This document shows, one piece after another, positions 7,833 through 17,394 of a stretch of 64,000 bases of DNA. The position numbers were made by a program, and so were the translations under genes. Each line of letters begins with the position of its first letter. Position 1 is the stretch's first letter. Source of the DNA: CAMTWZ01 sp041749075 (lineage in GTDB: Bacteria > Bacteroidota > Rhodothermia > Balneolales > HLUCCA01); the NCBI GenBank assembly GCA_041749075.1, contig JBGTBY010000031.1:62001-126000 (forward strand). Direction: 5' to 3'. The notes under the pieces were generated by a model. That model searched no databases. It was not told the origin of the DNA and worked only from the letters and a program-made list of their open reading frames with translations.

Positions 7833-8693
7833 ATGCTCATCGCAAAATCCTACGCCAAACTCAACCTCGGTCTCCGTGTTTTGCGGCGCAGGGATGACGG
7901 TTATCATGATATCCAGACGGGTTTTGTGTTCATCAATTGGTACGACAAGCTCGAAATCGCTCCTGCGGCGGAGACTCATTTTCGTTGCAATCGGCCGGAT
8001 GTGCCCACCGACGACACGAATCTCATCCTCAAAGCGCTGAAGCTGCTGCGCACAGATTCCGGAAAGAAGCTGAACGTCCGCATTCAGCTCAGCAAATCCA
8101 TTCCCATGGGCGCCGGACTCGGCGGTGGTAGCTCGAACGCCGCCCTGATGCTCCGCATGCTCAACCAGTTGGAGAACCTGGGCTACTCTGATGACGATCT
8201 CGCCGCTCTCGGGTCCCGGCTGGGCGCCGATGTGCCTGTCTTCATTCACGGCAATACCGCCATTGGGTCGGGCATCGGCGACGCCCTCATCCCGGCCGAC
8301 ATCCAACCCGACGCTTGGATTGTCACCGTCTTTCCCAATCAACATAGTTCCACCGCCGACGCGTATCGCTTCTGCTCCCCATACGAAGACGAATCCCTCG
8401 ACGTGGGAAGCACATTGCGAGAATTCCCCATCGATCAATGGCCCACATTTCTTGTGAACGACCTTGAACCACCGGTCATGGAAATCCTGCCTGTGATCGG
8501 CGACTTGAAAGATCAGTTTGTTGATTTAGGTGCGTCGTATGCGGCCATGAGCGGTTCCGGGTCGAGCGTATTCGGCATCTTCGAAATGGAACATCTCGCC
8601 TTCGAGGCCTTCGAATACCTCAAGCAAGAAGGCTACGTGGCCAATCTCACCTTGCCCAATTTCGTGCCGGACAAGCTCATCCATCAGAGATAG
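7833..8693 (+). CDS. ispE: 4-diphosphocytidyl-2-C-methyl-D-erythritol kinase
   Basis: This 286-residue GHMP kinase phosphorylates the 2-hydroxyl of CDP-ME in the MEP isoprenoid pathway. The N-terminal substrate region is SYAKLNLGLRVLRRRDDGYHDI, the ATP loop is PMGAGLGGGSSNAA, and the C-terminal glycine motif is AAMSGSGSSVFGIF. Length and motif order match IspE, not homoserine or mevalonate kinases. The start ATG follows a pyrimidine-rich run. The gene is 54 bp ahead of glgP and may share transcription with it. Confidence 0.95.
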   Translation: MLIAKSYAKLNLGLRVLRRRDDGYHDIQTGFVFINWYDKLEIAPAAETHFRCNRPDVPTDDTNLILKALKLLRTDSGKKLNVRIQLSKSIPMGAGLGGGSSNAALMLRMLNQLENLGYSDDDLAALGSRLGADVPVFIHGNTAIGSGIGDALIPADIQPDAWIVTVFPNQHSSTADAYRFCSPYEDESLDVGSTLREFPIDQWPTFLVNDLEPPVMEILPVIGDLKDQFVDLGASYAAMSGSGSSVFGIFEMEHLAFEAFEYLKQEGYVANLTLPNFVPDKLIHQR

Positions 8694-8747
8694 ACGCCTT
8701 TTTTGTATTTTGCCCGCTTCGTTAGGGACTCATCTATATCATTTTTC

Positions 8748-11201
8748 ATGGCTAAAACGCATACAATCGACGCGCGTCGCGCATTGGACACCAAATCCAT
8801 TCAAGAGGGAATCCAAGAACATCTTCGCTTCACGTTGGCGAAAGACGAATATTCTGCAACCGATTGGGATGTGTATCGCAGCATCGTGCTCGCCGTGATG
8901 GACCGTCTGCATGAGCGCTGGATCAACACCCAGCAAACCTATTATAAAGAAGACCGCAAGCGCGTCTATTACCTGTCGATGGAGTTTCTCATCGGCCGGT
9001 TGCTGGATAATGCCGTCATCAACCTTGGAATTCAAGATGAAGTGCGCGAAGCGGTCACGAAATTGGGCTATGATTATGACAAACTTCGCGACGAAGAATT
9101 GGATGCGGCGCTAGGGAATGGCGGATTGGGTCGCTTGGCGGCTTGTTTCCTCGATTCGATGGCCACGCTCGGAATCGCCGGTTATGGATATGGCATCCGA
9201 TATGATTTCGGGATCTTCCATCAGCAGATTGAACAAGGATTTCAGGTAGAGCGTCCGGATACGTGGTTGCGGTTTGGAAATCCATGGGATGTCGTTCGCC
9301 CGAAAGTCTTCTATCCGGTGTACTTCTATGGCGAATCCGTGCCGTACACCGATGAAAAAGGTGTGCTGCGTTTCAAATGGCAGAACGGACAAAAAGTGAT
9401 GGCGTTGGCGCACGACATGCCGATTCCGGGATATAAGAACGAGACGGTGAACAACTTGCGTCTGTGGAAGGCCACATCCCCGAAATCGTTGGATCTGCGC
9501 AGTTTCAATCAGGGAGAATATATCGACGCCATCCGCGACATCCAGCTCACGGAAAACATTTCGCGCGTTCTGTATCCGAACGATAAAGTGTTTGTGGGAC
9601 AAGAACTTCGCCTGAAGCAAGAGTATTTCTTGGTGTCGGCTACGCTTCAGGACATCATTCGTCGATTCAAGAAAATCCACGGAAATAACTTCTCGGTGCT
9701 TCCTGATAAAGTCGCCATCCAGTGCAACGACACCCATCCGAACTTGGCGGTTCCCGAACTGATGCGGATTCTGATGGATGAGGAAGGCTTGGATTGGGAT
9801 GAATCCTGGGGCATTGTGACGAAAACGATCGCTTACACGAACCATACGATTTTGCCGGAAGCGCTCGAAAAATGGCCTGTATCGCTGATGCGCAACATGT
9901 TGCCGCGTCACCTTCAGATTATTTATGAGATCAACAAACGATTCCTGAACACGGTTCATGATACCTTTGGCGATGATGTGAATCGGATTCGTCGCATGAG
10001 CATCATCAGCGAAGGCGAACATCCATCCGTCCAGATGGCGACACTCGGAATTGTTGGCTCGCATAAGGTGAATGGAGTGGCCGCGCTGCATTCGGACCTC
10101 ATCAAGAAGACGATCTTCAAAGATTTTGTGGAGCTATGGCCCGAGAAATTCACGAACAAGACGAATGGCATTACTCCGCGGCGCTGGCTGCGTCAGTGCA
10201 ACCGGGAATTGGCGGATTTGATCACATCCAAAATCGGTGAAAGCTGGGTGACCCACCTCGACGATCTGAAAAAGATCGATCATTTGTCCACAGACAAGGC
10301 GTTTGTGAAGGAATTCGCGGCGATCAAGCGTAGGAATAAGGAAAAACTTGCGGCGTACATCTTGGAGAAGATGGACGTGAAAGTGAGTCCGGATGCGATG
10401 TTCGACATCCAGATCAAGCGGATCCACGAGTATAAGCGCCAGTTGATGGCGGCAATGCATACGGCGGTGTTGTACAACCGCATCAAGGCGAATCCGTCGG
10501 CGAAGTTTCAGCCGAGAGTTGTGCTATTTGGTGGAAAAGCGGCGCCAGGATATTACATGGCGAAGATGCACATCAAGTTGATCAATAACATTGCGGAGCG
10601 AGTAAACAACGATCCGCAAGTGGGCGATAAGTTGAAATGTTTGTTCCTGCCGAATTACAGTGTGAGTCTGGCGGAAAAAATGATTCCCGCAGCGGATTTG
10701 TCCGAGCAGATTTCGACCGCGGGGATGGAAGCATCCGGAACCGGAAACATGAAATTCGCGCTGAACGGAGCCATTACCATTGGAACGTTGGATGGAGCGA
10801 ATGTCGAGATCTTGGAAGAAGTGGGTGAAGAAAACATCTACATCTTCGGACTGAAAGTGGATGAGATCGATCAAGTCCGCAAAAATGGATATGACAACTG
10901 GTCGTATTACACCAAGAATGCGGAATTGAAGCAGGTGATCGACCAATTGCGTGATGGATTCTTCTCACCCGAAGAGCCGAACCTGTTCCATCCTATCGTG
11001 AATGCGCTCCTCGAAAGCGGCGATTATTATATGATTTTGGCCGATTTCGAAGCGTACTGCAACACTCAGAAAGAGATTGATGCGTTGTATGCGAAGCCCG
11101 CAGAGTGGTATAAGAAGGCGATTCACAATGTGGCCCGAGTCGGGAAATTCAGCTCAGATCGAACCATTCGCGATTACGCGGATGAGATTTGGGGGGTCTG
11201 A
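8748..11201 (+). CDS. glgP: Glycogen / alpha-glucan phosphorylase
   Basis: This 817-residue protein matches the length of bacterial GlgP (about 815). It carries YYLSMEFLIGRLL near the N-terminus, NGGLGRLAACFLDSMATL, IQCNDTHPNLAVPELMRIL and the pyridoxal-phosphate site EASGTGNMKFALNGAITI followed by GTLDGANVEI. It releases glucose-1-phosphate from alpha-1,4-glucans in the cytoplasm. The frame is open 15 codons further upstream from a TTG, but those residues are not family-like, so ATG 8748 (MAKTHTIDARRAL) is preferred. No other glycogen gene is in the window. Confidence 0.96.
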   Translation: MAKTHTIDARRALDTKSIQEGIQEHLRFTLAKDEYSATDWDVYRSIVLAVMDRLHERWINTQQTYYKEDRKRVYYLSMEFLIGRLLDNAVINLGIQDEVREAVTKLGYDYDKLRDEELDAALGNGGLGRLAACFLDSMATLGIAGYGYGIRYDFGIFHQQIEQGFQVERPDTWLRFGNPWDVVRPKVFYPVYFYGESVPYTDEKGVLRFKWQNGQKVMALAHDMPIPGYKNETVNNLRLWKATSPKSLDLRSFNQGEYIDAIRDIQLTENISRVLYPNDKVFVGQELRLKQEYFLVSATLQDIIRRFKKIHGNNFSVLPDKVAIQCNDTHPNLAVPELMRILMDEEGLDWDESWGIVTKTIAYTNHTILPEALEKWPVSLMRNMLPRHLQIIYEINKRFLNTVHDTFGDDVNRIRRMSIISEGEHPSVQMATLGIVGSHKVNGVAALHSDLIKKTIFKDFVELWPEKFTNKTNGITPRRWLRQCNRELADLITSKIGESWVTHLDDLKKIDHLSTDKAFVKEFAAIKRRNKEKLAAYILEKMDVKVSPDAMFDIQIKRIHEYKRQLMAAMHTAVLYNRIKANPSAKFQPRVVLFGGKAAPGYYMAKMHIKLINNIAERVNNDPQVGDKLKCLFLPNYSVSLAEKMIPAADLSEQISTAGMEASGTGNMKFALNGAITIGTLDGANVEILEEVGEENIYIFGLKVDEIDQVRKNGYDNWSYYTKNAELKQVIDQLRDGFFSPEEPNLFHPIVNALLESGDYYMILADFEAYCNTQKEIDALYAKPAEWYKKAIHNVARVGKFSSDRTIRDYADEIWGV

Positions 11202-11204
11202 AGA

Positions 11205-11320
11205 AATGTTGAATGCTGAAATAAGAGAATTTTAAATGAAAAATTTTAAATGAAGAGGGGCCCATCTTCACTTAAAATTTAAAATTTGCCTGCCGGAAGG
11301 CAGGCTTTCATTTAAAATTG
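11205..11320. repeat. Double-hairpin 3'-end repeat, copy 1
   Basis: This is the first of five copies of one element. It begins with words such as ATGTTGAATG and AATTTTAAATGAA and then has a long imperfect stem, AATTTTAAATGAAGA pairing with TCTTCACTTAAAATT around GGGGCCCA. A compact stem GCCTGCC/GGCAGGC flanked by AT tracts follows. It sits between convergent glgP and the 11323-11976 gene, where it could terminate transcription from both sides. Confidence 0.85.
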
Positions 11321-11322
11321 AT

Positions 11323-11976
11323 CTACATCCCCACCCCGAACGCGATCGAGGTCATGGGTCCTTCTGAGAGCCCGATTCCTTGTCGAGTGATTGATATGTA
11401 TCTACCCTGAGCGATATTGAATCGAGCCTTGATGTTCCTGATTCTCATGTTCGGTTCCCTTTGGGTCACGAATCCGAATGCCATTCCTTGCGCGCGCTCG
11501 TTCACCTCAATGGTGAGCAAAGGAAATGCGAGTTGGCCGGTCAATCCGGAACCCACGATACCGCGATTCGGATTCACATAAATTCCGATAGGCTCCCATG
11601 TTAGGGAGGCATCGACCATCTCATGTGCCCTGTAGGAGACTCCCGCCGTGATGAATTCTTCAAGAGTGATGATGCCATGTCCACCATATCCGATGGCGTT
11701 TCCCCATACGCTATGATAGTATGGTTCTCCAACCAATCGATCGTCATCATCCCCGATGAAATTCAGATCAAAGCGGATGACCGGTAATCCGTACTTCGCT
11801 CCTTCTACGGATGGGAAATAATCCAATTCCCAAATCGTGTGGATGGTGCGTGGGTTTAACCCATCGATGTGATCGATGAATTTGTCGACAATTTGCGCGG
11901 ATGTGGTTGATGGCGAGAGAGATACAAGAATAAACGGTAACAATAAAACGGCGTAATGACGACAACGACGACTCAT
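11323..11976 (-). CDS. Exported protein of unknown function, probable outer-membrane or periplasmic beta protein
   Basis: The 217-residue product has an N-terminal signal peptide (RRCRHYAVLLLPFILVSL, cleavage near STTSAQ). The mature part is rich in alternating hydrophobic/polar strands and ends in IAFGVGM without a clear C-terminal Phe. A notable patch is FIGDDDDRLVGEPYYHS. No family is recognised. A small beta-barrel is a reasonable guess from composition. It is the last gene (in minus-strand order) of the repeat-punctuated secretome block. Confidence 0.55.
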   Translation of the reverse strand: MSRRCRHYAVLLLPFILVSLSPSTTSAQIVDKFIDHIDGLNPRTIHTIWELDYFPSVEGAKYGLPVIRFDLNFIGDDDDRLVGEPYYHSVWGNAIGYGGHGIITLEEFITAGVSYRAHEMVDASLTWEPIGIYVNPNRGIVGSGLTGQLAFPLLTIEVNERAQGMAFGFVTQREPNMRIRNIKARFNIAQGRYISITRQGIGLSEGPMTSIAFGVGM

Positions 11977-12066
11977 ATAAGATTCCCCTAAGGTGCTGAA
12001 TTACAGGTGTTTGACAACTCGGGAGAATGTATGAGGAACGGGAATGCTAAGTCAAGTGGGTCAATA

Positions 12067-12185
12067 GAAATGTTGAATGTTGTACTAAGAGAATTTTAAA
12101 TGAAAAATTTTAAATGAAGAGGGGGCTCATCTTCACTTAAAATTTAAAATTTGCCTGCCGAGAGGCAGGCCTTTCATTTATAATT
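12067..12185. repeat. Double-hairpin 3'-end repeat, copy 2
   Basis: This copy has the same architecture as copy 1, with loop GGGGGCTCA and an extended compact stem GCCTGCC-GAGA-GGCAGGC. It lies immediately 3' of the RCC1/T9SS gene, ending only a few bases before its stop. On the minus-strand transcript the GC stem is followed by AATTTTAAATTTTAAG, consistent with a rho-independent terminator plus a second stem. Confidence 0.85.
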
Positions 12186-12191
12186 ACAACA

Positions 12192-15100
12192 TTATTTTAT
12201 CAGAACCATCTTCCTCGTCAGCACACCCTGTGCCGATTGGAGGCGATAGATGTACACGCCGCTGGATAGATTCGACGCATCGAATGTGACGCGATGCGCG
12301 CCGGCCGGCATCGGCCCATCGATCAATACCGCGACTTCGCGACCCAGCATATCATACACAGTGAGGCGTAGGGACGCAAGATCTTGTGTCCCTACTTGAA
12401 ATGCGATCACCGTGCTCGGATTAAACGGATTCGGATAATTCTGCGACAATCCGAATTCGACCGGAATCTGGGTGTCGATATCGGTCGTTTCGCCATATTC
12501 CACGATAAGCGTGAAACGAGGTCCATCGGTCGATTGAGTCTCAATGACCGGCGTGGTTTGCTTGTCAACGACCGATTTCTTCGCACGACGTTCCGGTGTG
12601 AATGCAACGATATCTCCTGATGTGTAAGATGTGCCCGACACATTGTCGCGCAAGGTCGCTTTCCAACCCATAGGCAGTAGATCGATATTGAACATCAGCT
12701 GATGTTCCTCGGAAAAGGTGCTGATCACATCCACAGGGATTTCCATCACGTCGAAGTCCAACGGAAGGTGATTAATGTCGAGCAGCTTCCCGTATTCCGA
12801 ACTGAAGCTGGCCACCTGTACATACTCCGGTGAAAGGGGGACGAGCTTGATCGCATCCATCCGGTCTTTTCCGTACAATCCGTTGGCCGTGAACTGGATC
12901 CAGCTTGAATTCGTGAGTCCGCCTTTGTTTTGGATGGTCAACTCAATCGTAGCGATCGGGTTCGACTCTTCTTTTCCAAGGAACACGGAGTTTCCTTCCA
13001 CACGGGCGGATGTGGGAACAGTCAGCGTTGGGTCCGCATCCATGGTTTCGACGAAGAAGCCGTTGAACGGACCGATGTGGCCGTTCGCCAATCCACCAGT
13101 TGTTCCATTCCACGCGCGCCACTGCGAGGTGGAATTATCCCAGACATAGACCGAGCCGGATAGATTGGCTTTGCTGAGCTGATTCCAGTTTATGTTGGTG
13201 GTGAAGGGGTTTCCAATCAGGCTCCATCCGCCCACATTCGGATTCAGTTTGGCGCTCAGGTTCACATCGGCGCTGAGCGTGAATCCATCGGCGCGGAGCG
13301 ATTTCGGGAAGCCGACATCAGTCCCATTTCCAGGTCCGTCGTCGTCGCTGAATATGTAGGCGAGAACAGCGTTTCCTTGTGGGAAGACGGCCGATGCGTC
13401 TGTTAATGCTGTCCATTGGGTGGAGTCGCGGCTAGAGCCACTCAAAGGCCAGGTATACACGTTCGGAGCGCCGTGCTCGACGGAGGCGCCGGTGAAGCCT
13501 TGGGTCCAGAGTCCGCGGAAGAAGGAGGCGTAGCTGGAGTCCGCGACAGGGGTGGATAACAGTCTCCAGCCTTGGGTGCCTGTGAGTTGCGCCGATTCAT
13601 CCCGGTAGTTTTGAATCCCATATTTGCTGAACAGATGGGTTTCGACGGTGTTTCGGTCGGCTTCGCTCAGCACTCCGTTATAGATGATGACCTCAGCGAT
13701 GTCTCCGGCGAAGTGATATTGTGGGGAATAACCAAGTCCGATGCCCAAATTCAGGTTTCCGGCATAAGAACTCTGTCCATTTACATTTTGGGTGGAACCG
13801 GTTCTGTTCACCGCTACGCGGAGTTGACTGGCATTTGCGCTGGCGTTGAATAGATGCGCTGTTGCGTCGGTGAAGGTGCCGTCGGTGCCCCGATCTTCCC
13901 AAACACCTCCTCTGGGATTATAGCGCAAACCGACCCCGATGTTCATTTTCAGCTCGAACTCCGACACCGCGCCACCCAACAAAAACATGGGATTGGTGTT
14001 GCTGGTAGCCGATTTGGCCACGATGAACACTTCGTAGTCGTTGTTTTGAATCCCTAAATCGGCGGTGGTGGGAAGCGTGAAATAGCTGTTGGTGCCGTTG
14101 AACCGCAGTGCCGGACGATGATTGATGACCGAATCGGCGCGTAACGGACGAAAGCTTAGAGCCGGATGGACAGCATTGTGACCGGATCCAGTCAAATTGC
14201 GCCAACTGCTCACCGAATCGTTGGAGGTCACAAAACCTCGACTCGCATCCAGATGCAAGGCCAATAGGGTAGTGGGGATAGGGGACATGTAGGTAGTGAA
14301 ATCGCTTATGAGACCTGGAATCCGTTGGTCGGTGTAATCATCAGATGAATTCCCCTCGTTCGAATGGCCGATTCCCAACGCGCCGTAACACCCGAGGTTG
14401 GGATTGGTGCCGCACATACCGAAACTCAGTACCCTGCCCTCATCCAGTAATGCCAAGCTGTGGTCTTGCTGAGTCACCGCCGAAACCACGCGGCGCCCAT
14501 TTAAACTTGTGCCGAGGACCAACGTGGGGATGGTGTTATCGAAAACGGAGGAGGTCTCGAACCCTACCAAGCGTGCGAAACCCCAGCTGTAGATCTTGCC
14601 GGATGCGGTGCGCAGCATGGAAGTCCGGTAGCCGGCTTCCACCTCCACGATGGTTTCGCCCGGGAGATTGGTGAGAAGAACGGGGGTCGGGACGTAAGTA
14701 TCGGTCTTGTTATTCACCCCCACCCCCAGCTGTCCATCCCCATTATCGCCGAAGGCATACAGCAGCCCGTCCTCAGTCAGCACCAGGTAGTGTGGTTGGG
14801 ATCCGGTTGTGGAGGTGCTGGCGAAACCGATGGCCCCGGCGGTGACCTTTTTCCCTTCCACCTGGGCGTGGGTAGCCAAGGTAGGCACATTCAAATCATC
14901 CGAATGGCCAAAGCCCATTTCCCCGAGTCCCCCCTCACCCCACAGGAAAACGGTTCCGTCCGAGGCGATGGCCATGCTGTTTTGTCCGGCCACCGCAATC
15001 TGAACGATGGTTTTTCCATCCAGATTGGTGGTTACCGGCGTCGGGACAAAACGATTCACAAAATCGCCCACACCCAATTGACCGGAATGATTGCTTCCCA

Positions 15101-16781
15101 TGGCAAAAAGAGTTCCGTCGTCGGCCAATAAAAGGGCATGGGATCTGGTCTCCGACGTTGTAGATCGGTTCCAATTCACCGCGATATCCACGATGTTCTT
15201 CCCATCCAAGTTGGGATGGGTGATCAAGGTGGGCACATACACATCCAAACTATCGCCGTTCCCAAGCGTTCCGTTTGCCCCGAAACCAAAACTGAATACC
15301 CGGCCTTCCGAAGTCAACAGGTAGGTATTGCGCCCGCCGGCTTTCACATCGGTGATGGTGTGCCCGGATAGATTGCTATGCGAGAGCAAGGTGGGGGAGG
15401 ATGTGCTGAAACTCACTTCTCGGGTCTGATACCGGGTGCCGTTGATCAAGTCTATTTGACTGATGATGGGATCCATTATGAACACCGTTCCGTCGGAGGC
15501 AAGCAGCGCACCGTAATAATGATTTGTAGTCAACCTACTGATCGTTTTGCCTTGCAAGTAGGTGGTAATGATGGGCAAAGGTCTGGGAGTATTGCCACTG
15601 TATCCGGTTCCAGCGTTATGGCCGGCGCCGTACAGGCTTCCATCAGTTGCACGAAACAGCGACATTTGGCTACCGATCACCGCTTCCACGATCGGTTTGT
15701 TGTCGAAATAGGCGGAGGGTATTTTGGTCCAGGAGGTATCGCTGCGCATAAACGTTCCATTGCCCGATTGCCCGGCTGGATTGTCTCCAACCGCATACAC
15801 CGAACCGTCGGTAGCCACGAGCAGGGCTCCTTCAAATTGTACTGGAATGGAAGAGATGCTTGCGATGGCTTTCCCTTCCAAACTGGGATGGGTGACGGGG
15901 GTGGGATTCCAGAGATCCACCGATTGCGGACCTTGCCCCAAGCTGTACCTGTGATTTCCCCAACTGAACACGGTTCCATCGGTGGCGAGCACCATGCTTG
16001 CCCCGTTCATTGCAGCCACCTGCTGGATGGTTTTGTCTGAAAACTGGCTGCCCGGAATGAGGACGGGAGAAATGGTGGATAACGAGCCGCCATTTCCAAA
16101 CTGACCGTTGGCATTAGAGCCCACCGCATACACCTTGTTGGAAGCGGTCAGCAGCAGGGTATGACTTCCGCTAGTGCTTATCTGCACCACCTTTTCCCCG
16201 GCCATATTGGATCGGTCCATCGGGGTCGGATCGAGGATGGGGTTCGTCGTGCTCCCGATGCCTACATACCCGTTGCTGTTCACACCCATCACGAATACGG
16301 TGCCTTTGTCCGACAGCAGCATGCTGTAATGCCCGCCGCCGGCGCCCAAACTACCTGTTGCCACCTGCACGATGGTGGCCGTGTCGAGGGCGGCGTGGGT
16401 GATGAGTACGGGGTTCGTATAGTGGTTGCCGTTGTTCAGGGTTCGATTCGCAGACCCGAATTCGTAGTTGTACCCGTTTCCCAGACCATACACCTCGCCT
16501 TGCGATGTCAGGAAGAGGGCATGCTGGTAGCTAAGGGAGATATCCGTGATTGTTTTTCCGGCGAAGGTGGGATGGTCGAGCGCGCGGGGGATGTCCATGC
16601 GTGTATCACCGCCTTGGCCGAGTACGCCGTTACCTCCGAAACCGAATGTAAACACCTGGCCGTTTTCGTTGAGCACCACACTGTGATAAGCACCCACGGC
16701 AATTTTAGCTGGGTTGGATTGCGCCTGAAGCGACATCGCGCACAAGCTGATGAATAGAGTTGCAGATAGTCGGTTTTTCAT
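12192..16781 (-). CDS. Secreted RCC1-repeat / LamG-like protein with type IX secretion sorting domain
   Basis: This 1,529-residue exported protein starts at ATG 16781 (MKNRLSATLFISLCAMSLQAQ, a clear signal peptide; an upstream in-frame ATG at 16835 would spoil it). Residues ~25-840 are tandem RCC1-type beta-propeller blades, each with a motif like GSHTLLLTASNKVYAVGSNANGQ..FGNG. A LamG/concanavalin-like domain follows (LHLDASRGF to GDIAEVIIYNGVLSEADRNTV). Next is a ~300-residue module shared with the giant protein at 17395, then the T9SS sorting domain (SQNYPNPFNPSTVIAFQ, VYDMLGREV, SGVYIYRLQ, KMVLIK). It is predicted to cross the outer membrane by T9SS and be cell-surface-attached or released. 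The ligand is unknown. Confidence 0.9.
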   Translation of the reverse strand: MKNRLSATLFISLCAMSLQAQSNPAKIAVGAYHSVVLNENGQVFTFGFGGNGVLGQGGDTRMDIPRALDHPTFAGKTITDISLSYQHALFLTSQGEVYGLGNGYNYEFGSANRTLNNGNHYTNPVLITHAALDTATIVQVATGSLGAGGGHYSMLLSDKGTVFVMGVNSNGYVGIGSTTNPILDPTPMDRSNMAGEKVVQISTSGSHTLLLTASNKVYAVGSNANGQFGNGGSLSTISPVLIPGSQFSDKTIQQVAAMNGASMVLATDGTVFSWGNHRYSLGQGPQSVDLWNPTPVTHPSLEGKAIASISSIPVQFEGALLVATDGSVYAVGDNPAGQSGNGTFMRSDTSWTKIPSAYFDNKPIVEAVIGSQMSLFRATDGSLYGAGHNAGTGYSGNTPRPLPIITTYLQGKTISRLTTNHYYGALLASDGTVFIMDPIISQIDLINGTRYQTREVSFSTSSPTLLSHSNLSGHTITDVKAGGRNTYLLTSEGRVFSFGFGANGTLGNGDSLDVYVPTLITHPNLDGKNIVDIAVNWNRSTTSETRSHALLLADDGTLFAMGSNHSGQLGVGDFVNRFVPTPVTTNLDGKTIVQIAVAGQNSMAIASDGTVFLWGEGGLGEMGFGHSDDLNVPTLATHAQVEGKKVTAGAIGFASTSTTGSQPHYLVLTEDGLLYAFGDNGDGQLGVGVNNKTDTYVPTPVLLTNLPGETIVEVEAGYRTSMLRTASGKIYSWGFARLVGFETSSVFDNTIPTLVLGTSLNGRRVVSAVTQQDHSLALLDEGRVLSFGMCGTNPNLGCYGALGIGHSNEGNSSDDYTDQRIPGLISDFTTYMSPIPTTLLALHLDASRGFVTSNDSVSSWRNLTGSGHNAVHPALSFRPLRADSVINHRPALRFNGTNSYFTLPTTADLGIQNNDYEVFIVAKSATSNTNPMFLLGGAVSEFELKMNIGVGLRYNPRGGVWEDRGTDGTFTDATAHLFNASANASQLRVAVNRTGSTQNVNGQSSYAGNLNLGIGLGYSPQYHFAGDIAEVIIYNGVLSEADRNTVETHLFSKYGIQNYRDESAQLTGTQGWRLLSTPVADSSYASFFRGLWTQGFTGASVEHGAPNVYTWPLSGSSRDSTQWTALTDASAVFPQGNAVLAYIFSDDDGPGNGTDVGFPKSLRADGFTLSADVNLSAKLNPNVGGWSLIGNPFTTNINWNQLSKANLSGSVYVWDNSTSQWRAWNGTTGGLANGHIGPFNGFFVETMDADPTLTVPTSARVEGNSVFLGKEESNPIATIELTIQNKGGLTNSSWIQFTANGLYGKDRMDAIKLVPLSPEYVQVASFSSEYGKLLDINHLPLDFDVMEIPVDVISTFSEEHQLMFNIDLLPMGWKATLRDNVSGTSYTSGDIVAFTPERRAKKSVVDKQTTPVIETQSTDGPRFTLIVEYGETTDIDTQIPVEFGLSQNYPNPFNPSTVIAFQVGTQDLASLRLTVYDMLGREVAVLIDGPMPAGAHRVTFDASNLSSGVYIYRLQSAQGVLTRKMVLIK
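12368..12395. repeat. In-frame palindrome inside T9SS domain (copy a)
   Basis: A 28-nt near-perfect inverted repeat: GTAGGGACGCAAGA followed directly by its reverse complement with one mismatch (TCTTGTGTCCCTAC). It lies inside the coding sequence for the sorting domain and supplies, in frame on the minus strand, the VGTQDLAS residues between STVIAFQ and LRLTVYD. Typical sorting domains have a shorter link here. Confidence 0.85.
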
Positions 16782-16910
16782 AACATCTGGGACTAAGTTG
16801 ACAACGGCTTCTGTTTTAATGTAGTAAAAAATCATACTAGAATCGTGTCATTTTGCGTGCGCGGTTGTGTCAAGCTGGATTCAGCCTTAGATCTTCACAA
16901 GAGACAAGAA

Positions 16911-17005
16911 GAATTTTAAATGATAAATTTTAAATGAAGAGGGGGCATTACTACACTTAAAATTTAAAATTGGCCTGCCGAGAGGCAGGCTTTCATTTAA
17001 AATTA
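16911..17005. repeat. Double-hairpin 3'-end repeat, copy 3
   Basis: This copy lies directly 3' of the PID-CTERM gene, and its final ATTAAAG overlaps the gene's TAA stop. The central loop differs (GGGGGCATTACTAC), which weakens the long stem, but the GCCTGCC-GAGA-GGCAGGC stem is intact. Confidence 0.85.
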
Positions 17006-17191
17006 AAGAGAGGCTTTCTTCCTCAGCTTCTTCCACGCATACGCCCCGCCTGCGGCAGCAAGAAGCCCGAGTCCGCCGTCGATAGGAGCTTGACTAGGAG
17101 CCGCGGGTAACCCCGGTGGTTGTGCCAAAAGAATGGTGGTTGTGATCAGGATGATCGCGAATGCGAAGAAAAGGATGATGACGGTTTTCAT
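17003..17191 (-). CDS. Small PID-CTERM-type exported protein
   Basis: This 62-residue protein has an N-terminal hydrophobic export segment (MKTVIILFFAFAIILITTTI, then LLAQPPG). After a short Pro-rich linker comes the sequence PIDGGLGLLAAAGGAYAWKKLRKK, i.e. a PID motif, a short hydrophobic helix and a basic tail, the tripartite layout of PID-CTERM putative sorting signals. Almost nothing lies between the two ends, so the mature protein is little more than a linker. ATG 17191 is chosen because a 12-residue upstream extension would precede the signal. It lies between the two T9SS giants and is bounded by repeat copies on both sides. Function unknown. Confidence 0.75.
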   Translation of the reverse strand: MKTVIILFFAFAIILITTTILLAQPPGLPAAPSQAPIDGGLGLLAAAGGAYAWKKLRKKASL

Positions 17192-17235
17192 GGGGATTTG
17201 AAATTTAAGAAGTTTGAAAAAAGACAATTTTTAAA

Positions 17236-17367
17236 AATGTTGAATGTTGAAATAAGAGAATTTTAAATGTTGAATTTTAAATGTTGAATTTTAAATGAAG
17301 AGGGGGCCCATCTTCACTTAGAATTTAAAATTGGCCTGCCGAGAGGCAGGCCTTTCATTTATAATTG
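17236..17367. repeat. Double-hairpin 3'-end repeat, copy 4
   Basis: This is the longest copy. The leading words ATGTTGAATG and AATTTTAAATGTTG are duplicated. The long stem has loop GGGGGCCCA and the compact GC stem is complete. It is immediately 3' of the giant FN3/T9SS gene. Confidence 0.85.
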
Positions 17368-17394
17368 AAAGCAATGAGTTCATTGTCAGCCCCA

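Noticed and set aside
8703..8747. N-terminal extension of glycogen phosphorylase from a TTG
   Set aside because: The extra 15 residues are not family-like; the ATG at 8748 gives the expected length and N-terminus.
12384..16757. Many plus-strand ORFs (up to 220 residues) opposite the RCC1/T9SS gene
   Set aside because: Low-complexity shadows of the repeat protein with no family features, while the opposite strand has a signal peptide, propeller blades and sorting domain.
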